A stretch of 64,000 nt of DNA, taken from NCBI GenBank assembly GCA_958295665.1, contig OY282558.1, positions 133,780,826-133,844,825 of the forward strand. Direction: 5' to 3'. The notes under the pieces were generated by a model. It was not told the DNA's origin, ran no database searches, and saw nothing but the letters and a program-made list of their open reading frames with translations. The DNA comes from Tipula vernalis (Eukaryota > Arthropoda > Insecta > Diptera > Tipulidae). Positions 23,746 to 35,559 of this stretch are shown here, piece after piece; the first letter of the stretch is position 1; each line of letters opens with the position of its first letter. The position numbers were made by a program, and so were the translations under genes.

Positions 23746-24326
23746 TAAGGTTTGCCATCTCGTAGAATAAAAGGAAATCAAAAATTAGCCGGGATCATAC
23801 CCCTTTTTGGCAATAAAACAAATATTTATCGATACTCAATTTTTTCGTTTCGATAAATAAATCGGTATTCTTAGTATTTTGATTATATCTTTCTTATTTT
23901 AATATTAATCTATATAATCGTGAATTAATCCCTCAAAAATATCTTTCTGCATCGGTCAATATAAAAAATATATATGGTTTAGCGGGAAAAAGTTAAGATA
24001 ATTGAATTTTCCATAAGCAACTTTATCCAAAATTTCGTTAACTTTGAATCTTTATTACGGATAAACTATAGATAATTTCTAAATAATCCTGTATTAATCC
24101 CTCAAAAATACCTTAAGCTTTATCAATAAAAAAAAAATTTGTCAATTGATAAATATTTGTAGCCACAAATTGATTTTAACGATACCCTTATTTTGGTAAA
24201 AATGAGTACCAAACAGCCTTAAGCAAAATTTAGCAAGTCTTATTAATGCCAATATACAAAGATGTCGATGATGGTGAAAAAGAATTCCAAAAAAATGCGC
24301 GGAAAGTTTATGGTGAAATCAAATAA

Positions 24327-24722
24327 ATTTTTTTTTTTTAATTGATGATATGGTAAAATCAGATACTTCTCGTAAGACTGACAAATCTCGAAATGGTCTT
24401 TTTATTATTTTTTTTTCAATATAATTTACAAGTTGTTGTTGTCAAGTAAAAATTTGGCCGAGTCATAACAATTTTGACGCGACATCTAATTATAATAAAT
24501 AACATAAATATTTCAATGTTTCCATAATACCAATATAAAAATGATCTTACTATAAAATGGTTTGAATTCTGAATATAAATAATTATAAAATATAAAGGTG
24601 CTTAAGGCGAAGTTGAACTGATTATAAATGAAAATAAGGTCTTTAGTAATAATAAAAATATATAATTCATGATGGTCTTTAGTAATAATAATATAAAAAT
24701 ATGGTCCAAGATGAAAATAGAT
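24327..24722 (-). repeat. BEL/Pao 3' LTR
   Basis: It is nearly identical to 29133-29518, with a few small indels such as an extra copy of ATA-rich sequence near 24530. Read on the minus strand it starts (T)CTATTTTCATCTTGGACC. Confidence 0.9.
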
Positions 24723-24751
24723 ATCCTCCCACCTCACAGAAAATGCTTGCA

Positions 24752-25110
24752 TTATTCGTCAATCGGTACCACTGATAATTTGACAACAGGCCGCTTCAAT
24801 AGTCCAGTTGCTGTCTTCACAGTAACTACTCGTACTACGTGGTCTTCTTCTGGGTGAACTGCAACGTGTTGTCTTCCCGTATTATGACGATATCATCTAT
24901 TTTGATTGCTTGGCAGTTACTTTGCTATTTTATGCTTTTTTGTAAAGATGTCAAATAATTTGAATGCCATTTTTTCCAGAATTCTTGCCGTAGTCGTTGT
25001 AGGTATTGCCATCTGGTAAGGTGGTTTAATTTAATGTGGCTAATATCTGGTTCTGGTAAATAAGTATATGGATGGCCAAATAAAAAGGTGAGCCGGCGTC
25101 AACGGATTTA
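24752..25110 (-). pseudogene. BEL/Pao pol C-terminus (DUF5641-type)
   Basis: Frame segments read HIKLNHLTRWQYLQRL, DDIVIIRED and VRVVTVKTATGLLKRPVVK, in the order usual for the DUF5641 domain after BEL/Pao integrases. The stop codon is at 24752-24754, just before the purine tract and LTR. A frameshift near 25095 separates it from integrase and another near 24855 splits it. Confidence 0.8.
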
Positions 25111-26057
25111 TGCTCGGAGCTGATACAAAGTGGCCGCGAATTAAGGATCGCCTCAATCTGCGTCAACAATGTGGCCATTTCTTCGTATGTAAGTAGCGCT
25201 TCTGACAATGTTCTTTTTAGATGATACTTTGTTGATTTGACGGCTGCTTCATATATCTCACCAAAATGAGAGCCAGTTGGCGGGTTGAACTTCCGAATTT
25301 GTTGCTGCGAATGAAACTTAGAAATCGCAATGTTATTGATGAGTTTAAAAAGTTCATTGAGATCATTTTTGGCCCCAATGAAGTTTGAGCCGTTGTCGCT
25401 TATTATTTCACGACAAAGATCACGACGTGAAATGAAACGCCGAAAAGCCGCCATAAATGAATTGATTGTTAGGTCGCCAGCTAATTCAAGGTGAATTGCT
25501 TTTGTGCTTAAGCATATGAAAACTGCAATGTACGACTTTTCCGGTCTTAATCCCCTTCGTTTTGATGGTCGAACGTTTATCAGTCCAGCATAATCGACAC
25601 CTGTCGATAAGAACGGCCTGACTAAAGTGACTCGGCTGCTTGGTAAATTTGCCATTATCGGTTGAATATTCTTTGCTGTGTGTCTGAAACATTTCAAACA
25701 CCTTTTGATAACGCGTCGAATTATTAATTTGCAGTTCAAAATCCAATAATTTTGCTTAAGTGTTTTAAACAACTGTGTATGGTTTCCACAAAGTAATTGT
25801 TCATGTGCTGTACGAACAATAATTTCAGAGATGACATCTTCGGTTGGTAAAAATATCGGATGCTTCGCATCAAATGGTACGGTTGCTCGTTCTATACGCC
25901 CCCCTACTCTAAGTATACCATTTTTGTCTAGGAAGGGATTAAGGTTTATTAGTTTATGTTGGGTTGGCAATTGTAAATTATGTTTTAATGTTTTTATTTC
26001 GGATTGAAAGTGATTTCCTTGCACAAATTTTATTATAAGTAATTTTGATTCGTTCAA
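25026..26057 (-). pseudogene. BEL/Pao integrase, one long open segment
   Basis: 343 codons stay open. An H2C2-type zinc-binding segment (HEQLLCGNH...CLKCFRH, about residues 80-125) is followed by the integrase core. Its catalytic residues are visible in VDYAG, SDNGSNF and GEIYEAAVKS. The family role is insertion of reverse-transcribed DNA into the genome, as a nuclear complex with LTR ends. The segment joins the RNase H frame through a frameshift at about 26055. It lacks its own start, being part of a former polyprotein. Confidence 0.88.
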
Positions 26058-26958
26058 TTCACTACAATTAAGAAATGTTTTAGGTCTCTCTTCTGTGGTT
26101 TCAACTTACAATTTTTAATAAACCGTTTACAATATGCTAACACACGAATAATTTTATTAAAATTTGAATATTTTGACACAATTAGCTGGATCGGGGACGA
26201 AAATGATGTTAGGTCACAAATGACTACAGGTTTTACTGGCCATTCGGTTACAGGATACTTAATCCATTGTGGTCCTGTCCACCAAAGGTTGTGGTTCAAT
26301 AATTCTGAAAGTAAAATGCCCCTAGAGGCACAATCCGTTGGATTATGTTTCGTCGTTATACGTTGCCAATATTTCCTGGGATAGTTGGGGATAATTTGGG
26401 ATATTCGGTTTCCTACGAATACGTCGAGTGAGCGAGGTACTGTTTCCAGCCATGACAAAACTATCGTTGAATCACTCCACATGTAAATATTGGTTTTTAG
26501 GCCTATTAAGAGATCTTGTACACTATCCATTAAATTAGCGAGAAGTACTGCGGCGCAGAGTTCCAGTTTAGAGATTGTAATCTGCTTCTGTGCTGGTGCC
26601 ACCTTGGTTTTTGGCAAGATACAATTGTCGCCTCTATTCCACCATTCTCATTGGGACATGTAGCATAGACGACAGCTGCATACGCGTTCTGGGACGCATC
26701 CAAAAATCCATGCAACGTTATTGGGTGAGATGAAAATTTGAGCCATCTTGGTATAGTGACGAACTCAATTAATGTTAGCTCTTTCCGGAATTTGCACCAA
26801 TCTTCTGAAATATCCCTTGGTAGTTGGTCATCCCAATCTGAGCATGTTGCCCATGTCCTTTGAAAAATGATCTTCACGTAAATCTTAATAGGGGCTAGCC
26901 AACCTTGTGGGTCAAAAAGCTTAGATGCTTCTGACAGCATGCCTCGTTTGGTAAGCAT
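26054..26958 (-). pseudogene. BEL/Pao RNase H and connecting region
   Basis: Segments include SKLFDPQGWLAPI (pol connection), HGFLDASQNAYAAVVY (first catalytic Asp region), ISKLELCAAVLLANLM, YMWSDSTIVLSWL and NPTDCASRG. These are standard BEL/Pao RNase H signatures in the right order. A frameshift near 26605 splits the region into two overlapping frames. Confidence 0.85.
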
Positions 26959-27012
26959 TGGTTTTTCGTCTATTGAAACTCTGTAGGTGAAAAAATCATT
27001 TTTTGTATTCCA

Positions 27013-27690
27013 CTACATACCTAGCACATTGGAGTATGGTGCTTCTTTGTCGTTTTCAATTAGTTTGTTGTTACTGGTTGAAACTTCATCGTTTAGGGGA
27101 CAATTGGATAGCCACTTACGAAGGTTAAATCCTGATGTCTTCATTATTGTAGAAATTTCCTTTTTTAATGTGAAGAGTTGTTCTAAGGTGTCTGCCCCGG
27201 TCATTAGGTCATCGGCATAAAAATCTCTAGCAATGATTGATGCTGCTAATCGATATGATTGTTTGTTGTCTTCAGCAATCTGTTTTAGAATACGAGTTGA
27301 CAGGAATGGTGCTGATGCAGTTCCATACGTGACAGTAAGCAAACGATATTCTCGAATTGGTTCTCTTGGTTCCTCCCGCCATAAAATTCATTGGAACTCG
27401 GTATATGGGCGAGTGATCTCAATATTTGCCTAAACATTTTTTCCAGGTCTGCTGTCATAACAAATCTATGGAAACGAAAACGTAAAAGAAAATAGTTGAA
27501 GGGTTTGCTGAAGTGACGGCCCAACTAGTAAATTTTCGTTCAATGATCTGCCTGATTTGGTTTTCGCCGAAGCATCTAAAACGACTCGTAACTTGGTCGT
27601 GGTACCTGTTTCCTTATATACTGAGTGGTGCGGTAAATAATAGGTCTGATTTGGTGCAATTGCTATTTCGGTGTCAGGTATAAGCTCCAT
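27013..27690 (-). pseudogene. BEL/Pao reverse transcriptase
   Basis: Fingers and palm motifs are visible: RVVLDASAKTKSGRSLN, FVMTADLEKMFRQIL, TYGTASAPFLSTR and the active site FYADDLMTG, so the catalytic aspartates are retained. Three frames are joined by frameshifts near 27500 and 27390. In-frame stops separate it from the upstream segment (TAA near 27703) and from the RNase H connection (TAG near 27013). Confidence 0.88.
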
Positions 27691-27702
27691 GTGTCCTAAA
27701 CC

Positions 27703-28188
27703 TTAGTATTCCTTCATAAATTTAATGTATTCTGCTATTAGCTCTGAATTTCTTGTTAGTCGATGTTCAACTGATTTGAATCTTCTGAGGGCTTGTGTTT
27801 GCGGTTCCCCTAGTGGTACAACTTCCTGGTCAAACGGTAGAGCTACGATATATCGACCATCAGAATTTCTTTGGTAGTGGTTTAGAAATATATTTTCACA
27901 TTGAACTTCTTTAGGTGTTTGGCTAATCGGTTTTTTGATGTCTTCCATTCCCCAAAATTTAGTAAGCGTTTTGTCAATATTGATGGTGGTGCATAATGTC
28001 ACGATTTTTCCCTGTTCTCTCTCACTCAATGACCCCGAAATTATCCCACAAAGAATGGTTTCTTGTGCTATCAGTTTGGTTCTCTTACTCTCAATGTGAC
28101 CTGGAAGAATTAATGACAGATACTGATCGCACCCAATTAAAATTTCGATTTCACCAGGCAAATAGAACATCGGGTCTGCTAACTCCAA
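27703..28188 (-). pseudogene. BEL/Pao protease-to-RT linker
   Basis: This 161-codon frame carries PGEIEILIGCDQYLSLI, the conserved block after the BEL/Pao protease, and GRYIVALPF, which precedes reverse transcriptase. It is joined to the protease by a frameshift at about 28185 and followed by a single stop before the RT frame. Confidence 0.8.
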
Positions 28189-28620
28189 ATTTTTAAATTC
28201 ATCCCAGTGTTGGTGGCTGTGTGAATCTGCGGTTGAATGGATGTAATTGACGACAAAACAAGAGCGTCAATATTAAAAAATGTGTCTGGTCGAGGCCGTG
28301 AAAATACCTCCATAGTCACCTTCCACCTTGAACTTCCCACTCTTGTTGATGCTAGGCTCTCCATTATGGTTCGTTGATTTTTCGGTGGAAGCCCCAACTT
28401 TCGAACACATGACTCGGTTATGAATGATGCCAGACTTCCAGAATCTAAAAGCGCCCTGCAGGAATAGAGAACATTATCTGCCCCTCTTACATTTACCATT
28501 GCTGTTTGTAGTAAACCCATGTGAGCTATCGATGGCTTCTGGTTCGTTGGCATGGTGGAAGGGATTAGACATACTGACGTTGTTGGGTTTTTCTCGGTTA
28601 TTGTGGTTTTCTCTGTTGTT
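28179..28620 (-). pseudogene. BEL/Pao retropepsin
   Basis: The active-site motif RALLDSGSLASFI with downstream strands is typical of BEL/Pao aspartic proteases. The frame extends upstream through a proline- and threonine-rich linker towards gag. Confidence 0.82.
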
Positions 28621-28624
28621 GGGG

Positions 28625-29110
28625 TAGGTTCTGACTGAATACTAGCGGTGTATGATAAATTAAGTAAGGTATTGTGGCGTTTTTGACATTTTAAACACGA
28701 TTTTTTTTTATCTACATCTCGATACTAAATGGGAATCACACAAGCAATTATAACAGCGATTCGCCCCCTGCATAAACCACGTCTTGCATTAACATCCATA
28801 TTATTAAATTTGGTGCATTCATATAGGTTGTGGACTATGTTGCATAATGGACAAGTTTTGATAGCTACGTTAAAACTTCGGATGTTAGTTGGGCGTGGTT
28901 GTGGTTCTTTATTTGATGGTAGGCAATTCTCTAAGGAATCGGCTCGCTTGTTTATAAATTCGACAAAAGATTGCCAAGTAGGGTATTCGATTTCTGATGA
29001 TTCATCTGACCAACGCTGCTGAGTGTCCTCATCTAATTTATTTAAAACTAAATAAATCAGCCATGGATCGCGGTTTTCTGCGCCATTCCCCAACGCCTTG
29101 GGGATTCCCC
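28625..29110 (-). pseudogene. BEL/Pao gag C-terminal half
   Basis: The frame contains DPWLIYLVLNKLDEDTQQRW and FVEFINKRADSLE, typical of BEL/Pao Gag, then zinc-knuckle-like CPLCNIVHNLYEC and a second cysteine cluster (about 28650-28720) interrupted by a stop. The N-terminal part of Gag is missing, and the frame begins within 30 bp of the 5' LTR. Confidence 0.8.
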
Positions 29111-29132
29111 CCTTCGCCGCCCCAACAAATTA

Positions 29133-29518
29133 CATTTTTTTTTTTAATTGATGATATGGTAAAATCAAATACTTCTCGTAAGACTGACAACTCTCGAAAT
29201 GGTCTTTTTATTATTTTTTTTCAATATAAATTACAAGTTGTTGTTGTCAAGTAAAAATTTGGCCGAGTCATAACAATTTTGACGCGACATCTAATTATAA
29301 TAAATAACAAAATATTTCAATGTTTACGTAATATAAAAATGATCTTACTATAAAATGGTTTGAATTCTGAATATAAATAATTATAAAATATAAAGGTGCT
29401 TAAGGCGAAGTTGAACTGATTATAAATGAAAATAAGGTCTTTAGTAATAATAATATATAATTCATGATGGTCTTTAATAATAATAATATAAAAATATGGT
29501 CCAAGATGAAAATAGACA
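29133..29518 (-). repeat. BEL/Pao 5' LTR
   Basis: Partner of 24327-24722. It begins TGTCTATTTTCATC on the minus strand at 29518. The expected primer site would lie at about 29110-29130, in a GC-rich stretch (GTTGGGGCGGCGAAGG). Confidence 0.9.
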
Positions 29519-30837
29519 AAAGATGATTGTAAAAGTTACTCCTAAAAGTTCTCGGTTTTGTAATTTAATTCGGAATTCACAGATTGAGAATTTAGAATCG
29601 GTCAGTTGAAAATATTGAAATATCATTTGATACACTTAAAGCGACTGGATTGAAATCTCACCAAAATTCCTGATTGCGTTGAATATTTTTAAAGCTTTAA
29701 TTTGTTTAAAACTGGGGAAAAAGATACCACTCTCTTTAATAGGATAAGTATGTACCTTGTTTTGCATTAAGGTTTGAAAATCTCACTGAAACAAAGTTAG
29801 AAATGATATTAGCACTAACTTTATTCGATGAAGTTTATTTTCTAGCATATTCATTAAATCTTTGGGGAATATTGAAAATTTAACTTCAAAATAGTTTTTC
29901 GTATAAGTTTTTTTAAATCTTTTTTTATAGAAAAAAACTTTTTAAGACTTAAAATAATAAATACTTTTGTGAGCTTTGTGAATTTGTTTAAACATTTATT
30001 GATAATTTGTTACCGTAAATATTTGAATGATTTAGTTGCAAATTCCGTTAAATCAATCTTCTAATGAAGATGCTTCTGGAATAAGATATCCACGTTGTAA
30101 ATGTATTGATAAACCGATTCACGTTATTTCCTCAACAATTTTTTTGAAAAAAGTGTTGAGCTTATAGCATAGATTTAAATTGTTGAACTTCAAAAAATTC
30201 TAACTTATCCAGTTGCAACTGCATTTAGAAGTGAAAAATTTGTAATAAATCTGATTAAATTAAAGCAAAATCGAGTAATATGTGAATTCATAAAATGTAA
30301 ATCTAGTTTTTAAGCTCTAAGCTTCTAATAAGAAAATAAGTTGTACATATTGAAAGTTCCCTTAAGCTTAATTCCTCGAAAATTGAAATCTTTGTAAATA
30401 GATATGTCGTTAATTTATTATAGATCCATATTTCGAGGTAGATTTAAAAATTATTCAACTCACGACGTGTGGTCGTGTTGAAACCTCCAAAATGATTGTC
30501 TTTTTGACGGGCAAATTTCCACTACATAACTCTATAGACAGCATTTTTTGATAATGTGTTGTAGTAAGTACATCATTCTCAGGATCGTTGGATAATATTT
30601 GACACATCGACCTGGAAATGAGAATCATCGTTGATTAGCAATAAGGTGGTCGGTCATCTCTTCATATGCAACCTATACATACATTGGTTTTTACTGTTTC
30701 TAAATAGCTTTTGAATGAAGGAATACTTTTCCACTTAATTTATTTTTAGTTGGAAATGCAGTGTCCGGTGATATGAAATAATTTTGATACCAAGCGAGTA
30801 TCTTCATTGTGATACCACAGAATATAGCCCCGTTACC
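29519..30837. other. AT-rich DNA with dispersed repeat copy 2
   Basis: No coding frame recognised. The part at about 29810-30015 aligns in the same direction with 18220-18445. The rest shows nothing I can name. Confidence 0.55.
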
Positions 30838-33290
30838 CCTATTGGAACCATTTCGAGCTACTTATGTAGAGCAAAACGTCCCGCACTTCAATGATTTTGA
30901 GATCCGAGAGGCAGTCCATCCTGAACTTACCCAACTGTTTGTGCCTTCTGAGTGCCAATGCTGGACACGAGCAGAGGAAGTGGACCAACGCCTCTTCCAC
31001 CTCTTCGTCCAAGCAGCTTCTGCAGAAGTCATTTGCCTTTAGACTCAGCCTCCTTGCATGTTCTCCAAAAAGGCAGTGTCCCGTGAGAATTCCTACGACC
31101 GTTCTTAATTCACGTCTGCGTGGGGATATTAATACCTAGTGCGCCCCAAGTCTAGCTTTGGCCAAACTTGTCTTGCAACTCTACAGGTGAGGGTTTTAGA
31201 CCACCTTTCCCCCGCTGAGGAAAGCCCCTGCTTCCCAAGTGCTTGTCTCAGCGATGTAATAGGTCTCCCCAGACTGGCCCTTTCCGGTTGCAGCTGGAGA
31301 GTCGTACCATGCCTAGCAAGTTCATCCACCCTGCAGTTCCCCATGACGCCTGAGTGACCTGGGACCCAGATTACCTGGATATTGAAATGGTCACTCATCT
31401 CATTTAGAGATGAATGACAAATTAACGCCACCCGCGACATCAAAGACATCGATTCTAACGACCGGATCGCCGCTCGAGAGTCCACATAGATTGCGATATC
31501 ATCTGAGAACATTATGCTTCAACCACGTCATGACCTCCTCAATCGCTACGACTTCAGCTTGGTACACGCTGTAGTAATCAGGCAGACGAATAGAAATGTT
31601 TACATTTAATCTGTCACAGAATACTCCAGCTCCCACTTTGCCATCTAGCTTGGAGCCATCTATGAAGAATTGCAACGCTTCGGTTTCAGGTAACGGTCTA
31701 TCCCTCCAGGATTTCCTTGAAGAAAAGAAGGTCCGAAATCGCTTCTCGAAGCGTAGAGTAGGTTTAATGTAGCCCAGATTCGCCAGTTCATCCTTCAACG
31801 ATCTAACGATAGTGGAGTGTCCTGTAATAAGACACCTCCACTGAGAGACGGCTGCAAGTCGTACTGCCGTATTTACCGTCATCTGTTTGCTAAAAATGTC
31901 GACCGAAAGAAGGTGCAACATAACCTCTAAGGCACTTGTTGGTGTCGACCTCAATGCCCCGTTAACAAGCATACACACTGTTCTTTGCATCCTCTCAATC
32001 ATACTTTTATAAGTTACCTTGTCCAGAGCTGGCCACCAAACACCCACCCCGTACATGAGTACAGGTCTCACTACAGCGGTGTAGAGCCAGTGTAGCAGCT
32101 CCGGCTTCAGATGCTATCTATGACCAATGGCGTTCCTACAGGAATACAAAGCTATGGTATCTTTGCTTATTCTCTCCAACATGTTGGGCCTCCAACTAAG
32201 CTTACTGTCTAAGATAGTGCCCAGATATCTAGCTCTATCAGTAAAAGCAAGTCTCGTGCCATTTAAGGTAGGAGGGACAACTAATTTGTTAATGCCAAGT
32301 CCACATTTGCCAGCCCATTTCGAAACGATGTTAAGCGCATTCTGCATTACGTCTACAATCGTGCCCAGGAATTTCCCGGTAACAGCTAAAGCTAGGCCAT
32401 TTGCGCAAGCGATAACTTCAATACACTCTCTCTCCAATTCTAGTAGTAACCCATTGACCACTATGTTCCAGAGAATAGGGGGCAGTACCTCCCCCCACCC
32501 TTTCACCTGCGAGGTTCCCCCGTGGAGTCCCCAACTTCGAGCTAACAATCCTGCTTCCCAGAATATAATTGATTAACCTTCGCAGAGGAACGTCCACCTC
32601 CAAAAATGGCAATCCCTTTTTGATTGCCTCCGCTTTCAAATTATTAAAGGCGCCTTCTATATCCAGGAAGGCCACCAAACAGAATTCCTTCGAATTAATC
32701 GATTTCTCAATCGTACACACCAAGGCGTGCAGAGCAGTGTCCACAGATCTGCCCTTTGTGTACGCATGCTGAGACGGTGCCCACTTCCTGGCACCTATTT
32801 TATCTCTAATGTATATATTCAGCAGCCTTTCCAAGGTTTTCAAAAGAAAGGTTGATAGAGTTATAGGTCTTAGGTCCTTAGGGTAGTCATGTGAGCTTTT
32901 CCCCGCTTTCAGTACAAACACCACATTGACCTCCGTCCAGTACCTAGGTATATGGCCCAGCTTTAAACACCCTTTGAATAGCTTCCAGGTAGGGAAGAAT
33001 AATTACTGAGTTGTTTTGAAGTTCCGCTGGTATAATTTGATCCGGACCAGCCGAATTAAATGGTTTAAAATAACTCAGTGCCCATAGGCCAGGGTGCCGA
33101 CATCCGCTTCCATTTACACACCAGCTTCTTCGCTAATGTGCCCCTCCTCATCTTCCAAGTGAACCCTTGCCAGATCGAGGTCGCCGGATTCACTCTCCCC
33201 CCTGCTCTAAGCTTCTCCTCCATGCTGATGGTAGCCCATCTCCGGTTGGCCTCCCGTATACGCTTCCACCCCATTCTTTTTATAAATGTA
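30838..33290 (-). pseudogene. LINE copy 1: I/LOA-like ORF2 with RT and RNase H
   Basis: Reading leftwards: RT start (PFNSAGPDQIIPAELQ, about 33060), RPITLSTFLLKTLERL and CLVAFLDIEGAFNNL (RT motif A, about 32680), GTPRG, a degraded motif C (ACANGLAL where a YADD-type core is expected, about 32400), connection LMYGVGVWWPAL, RNase H (FIDGSKLDGKVGAGVF, VDSRAAIRSLESM, WVPGHSGVMGN, about 31330-31650), and a cysteine cluster (CRSCLDEEVEEALVHFLC, about 30960-31020). Frameshifts occur near 32930, 32500, 32090, 31505 and 31130. The C-terminal RNase H places it with RNase H-bearing LINE clades (I, LOA, R1-like), not classical Jockey. The loss of the RT aspartates alone would make it inactive. Confidence 0.85.
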
Positions 33291-33399
33291 GATTAGGTTA
33301 AGGTGGCTGTTAAAAATTATTAATTTCTACTTACTCATTGAAACCACTTTCAGTTATTTACAAAGTGCTGGATTCTCTTCTCTTCTTTAGAAACTTTTG

Positions 33400-34940
33400 C
33401 CGGTATGTTCCTTTTCTTCGTCTTCAGAAATGTGACAGTTGTCATGTGAGAGAAACTACTCGCAAGCATGCCTATGGTACAGTGTCCTGAAATCACTCCG
33501 ACTGAAGTTAGATCAGCTGCTTAAATCTCGCAAAATCTAACTTTGGCCAGACGTACAGGGTGATCACGCGTGAAATACTCTTAAGGTAATAAAAGAGGCA
33601 TTTCACCAAATCCTTTTGCGTTTTGTGAAAAAACCCATGGTGCCAAGTCGAGCTTATCAGCTTTAATATTTTCCCTTAACCATTTAAATGCCCTGCTATT
33701 TAAATTAGATGGCTTAGAGCAGGTCATCATACTGATACTCCACACAAAAGAATGAGTCTGAATAAACACGCGGTGTAGAGTCAAAGTATGATGTGGAGCT
33801 CCAGCCCCATCCTTTCCCAATGGTGATTTTGCAAGTGAATAGTGCTACCGTAGCCTTTTATACCCTTTCCCAAATATTAGTTTTCCAAATTAATTTGCAA
33901 TCCAAAACGAGACCCCCATACTCGCTTCATCTTTAAAAGTCAAGCTGATACCATTTAAAGTGGGAAATTCCGTTTTGTGAATAAAAATTGTAGAAAAATG
34001 CTCGATAATAAACTATGGCCGTATTTTTATACAATGAATAAGGAAGTGATTAATACAAAGAAAACCTGGAATTTTACACTTCCGATTTATACACAAGCAA
34101 GTGTATAGAGATTGAAATTTAGACCGAATCCATTGATAGCAACTTTGTTTAGCCTTAGGTATAACTTTTTCTCGTTGTTCACTTCAGTCCATTTGCTAGG
34201 AATGTGACATAGTTCAATAGTCTGTTGGATGTCCGCGGGGATAATACCATCAGGTCGTGGCGACTTATATGGTTCAAACCTAATTATTGCTCTAAGAATT
34301 TTCCTTCTGCTAATAATTTGGCCTACGATATTACTTGCCCTGTTACTCTCTGACGTCGCAGGCTCAAATTCGGAATAGCCCAGCAAGCGAAGCTCGAATG
34401 GAAGTTCCAACGATACTGCACTAGTAGTAGTCCATATATCATCCGGCCATTGAATATAACTTGGGATTTAAGAGCCAGTAGATGATCTGTAAGATCTATT
34501 CTTATAGGAATCATGGTCTACAGTAGCTTTTTATAGCTCTTCACGTTTTTATTCAATCTCCTTTGACCATCAATGTTTTTGAGGTTGACCTCTAGGCCTA
34601 TCAATCTCTCTCGGTTCATTAATTTCTTGCGTAGTTTCTGGTGATTTCGATTCCGGAACTGGAAATAAATTACCTAGAATTATTCTAAAGGTATCCCAGT
34701 CGGTTTCCCTTCGGTTCCTGTGTGATGACTATTTGGATTAATTTCCAAGATGACTCTAACCTTGCGCTTTTGAGCTTCCATAATTAGTTTCCCTAGACTC
34801 ACTCGTGTAATCTTCACCTAATAAAATGCTAGGTAAGCTGATATTAGCCAGAGGTTATATTTGTCGATTTCAATGCTAACCGCCGCTATATCTGCACTGA
34901 TGTAATTTGATACAGAAAACAGCTTATATTATTTTTAAAG
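33400..34940 (-). pseudogene. LINE copy 2: degraded EN, RT and tail fragments
   Basis: A second relic of a related LINE lies in the same direction. AP-endonuclease pieces (SADIAAVSIEI and LIMEAQKRKVRVIL, about 34750-34910) are followed by an RT start (RFEPYKSPRPDGIIPADIQQ, about 34215-34290). The tail fragment (VWPKLDFARFKQLI and VISGHCTIGML, about 33460-33555) matches the region after RNase H in copy 1. Most of RT and RNase H is deleted or unrecognisable. It is more decayed than copy 1. Confidence 0.7.
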
Positions 34941-35559
34941 AGAATGCACGACCGAATTCTACCTTATTTTTCCACATACTTGGTAGTCTTGAGCCCAAAC
35001 ACTCCAGTGATCCAAGGTTTTTGGACCAGGAGATCATTAGTCCCTTCTTTTACAATTTTGAGCAGGGGAGCAGCTGGTGCTGCCTTGCAATGATGGAGGT
35101 TGGTTTTTCTCCGTTGTTAAGTCCTCCAAGAGCCGCCCAGATGAGCAGAAGTGCCCCTGTCCGCCTTCTGCGCCTCACAAATCTTGAGTGTGGTTGCACT
35201 GAATCCACAGTTAATAGCAATATTGGTTTTTTCAGTGCAGTTAGTGACTATCTGTTTATAATAATAACAGCTGACCTATAATCAGCATTTGGCCCCTCGA
35301 GCATGTCACCTTTGCAGTTTTTTGTTGGTAAATCCGGATTGCTGATCGGTAGCGTTTCCAAAACTACCTACTGGTCGCTACTTTCTGAAGCGACTCCACT
35401 CGGGGTTTCGGCCTAAAGTGATTTCTTTCTTAAAGAAAACCGCAAGCATGGCCCGGACCTCACCTCGCCATCTCCTCCAACTTCGTATAGAGGAGTAAAA
35501 ATCTCTTATTCGCATAATCATTCAGTTTAACCTGATTCCTGTACCAACCCCTGCCATTC
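34941..35559. other. Junction between LINE and BEL relics
   Basis: The sequence is GC-richer than the window average and probably transposon-derived: either the 5' end of LINE copy 2 on the minus strand or the gag/protease part of the plus-strand BEL relic. No motif is firm. Confidence 0.4.

Larger units (their letters stand above)
19705..24218 (-). mobile_element. Kolobok-like DNA transposon with TTAA duplication
   Basis: A 16-bp terminal inverted repeat GGCTGTATGGTACTCA at 19705-19720 pairs with its inverted copy at 24203-24218, with one mismatch. Weaker matching (GGTATCG) continues inwards. TTAA lies directly outside both ends, at 19701-19704 and 24219-24222. The element encloses a single minus-strand gene for a Mutator-like transposase fused to a YqaJ exonuclease domain. 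TTAA duplication is known for piggyBac and Kolobok. The transposase here is not piggyBac, so Kolobok is the best fit by inference. Length is 4514 bp. Confidence 0.8.
24327..29518 (-). mobile_element. BEL/Pao LTR retrotransposon
   Basis: Two direct LTRs of about 390 bp (24327-24722 and 29133-29518) enclose gag, protease, reverse transcriptase, RNase H, integrase and a DUF5641-type C-terminal domain, all on the minus strand. At about 5.2 kb the element is shorter than the usual BEL/Pao length, mainly because the N-terminal half of gag is missing beside the 5' LTR. A purine tract (GAGGTGGGAGGATA) precedes the 3' LTR. The left LTR starts only 105 bp from the right end of the Kolobok-like element. 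No clear target duplication was seen. Confidence 0.9.
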
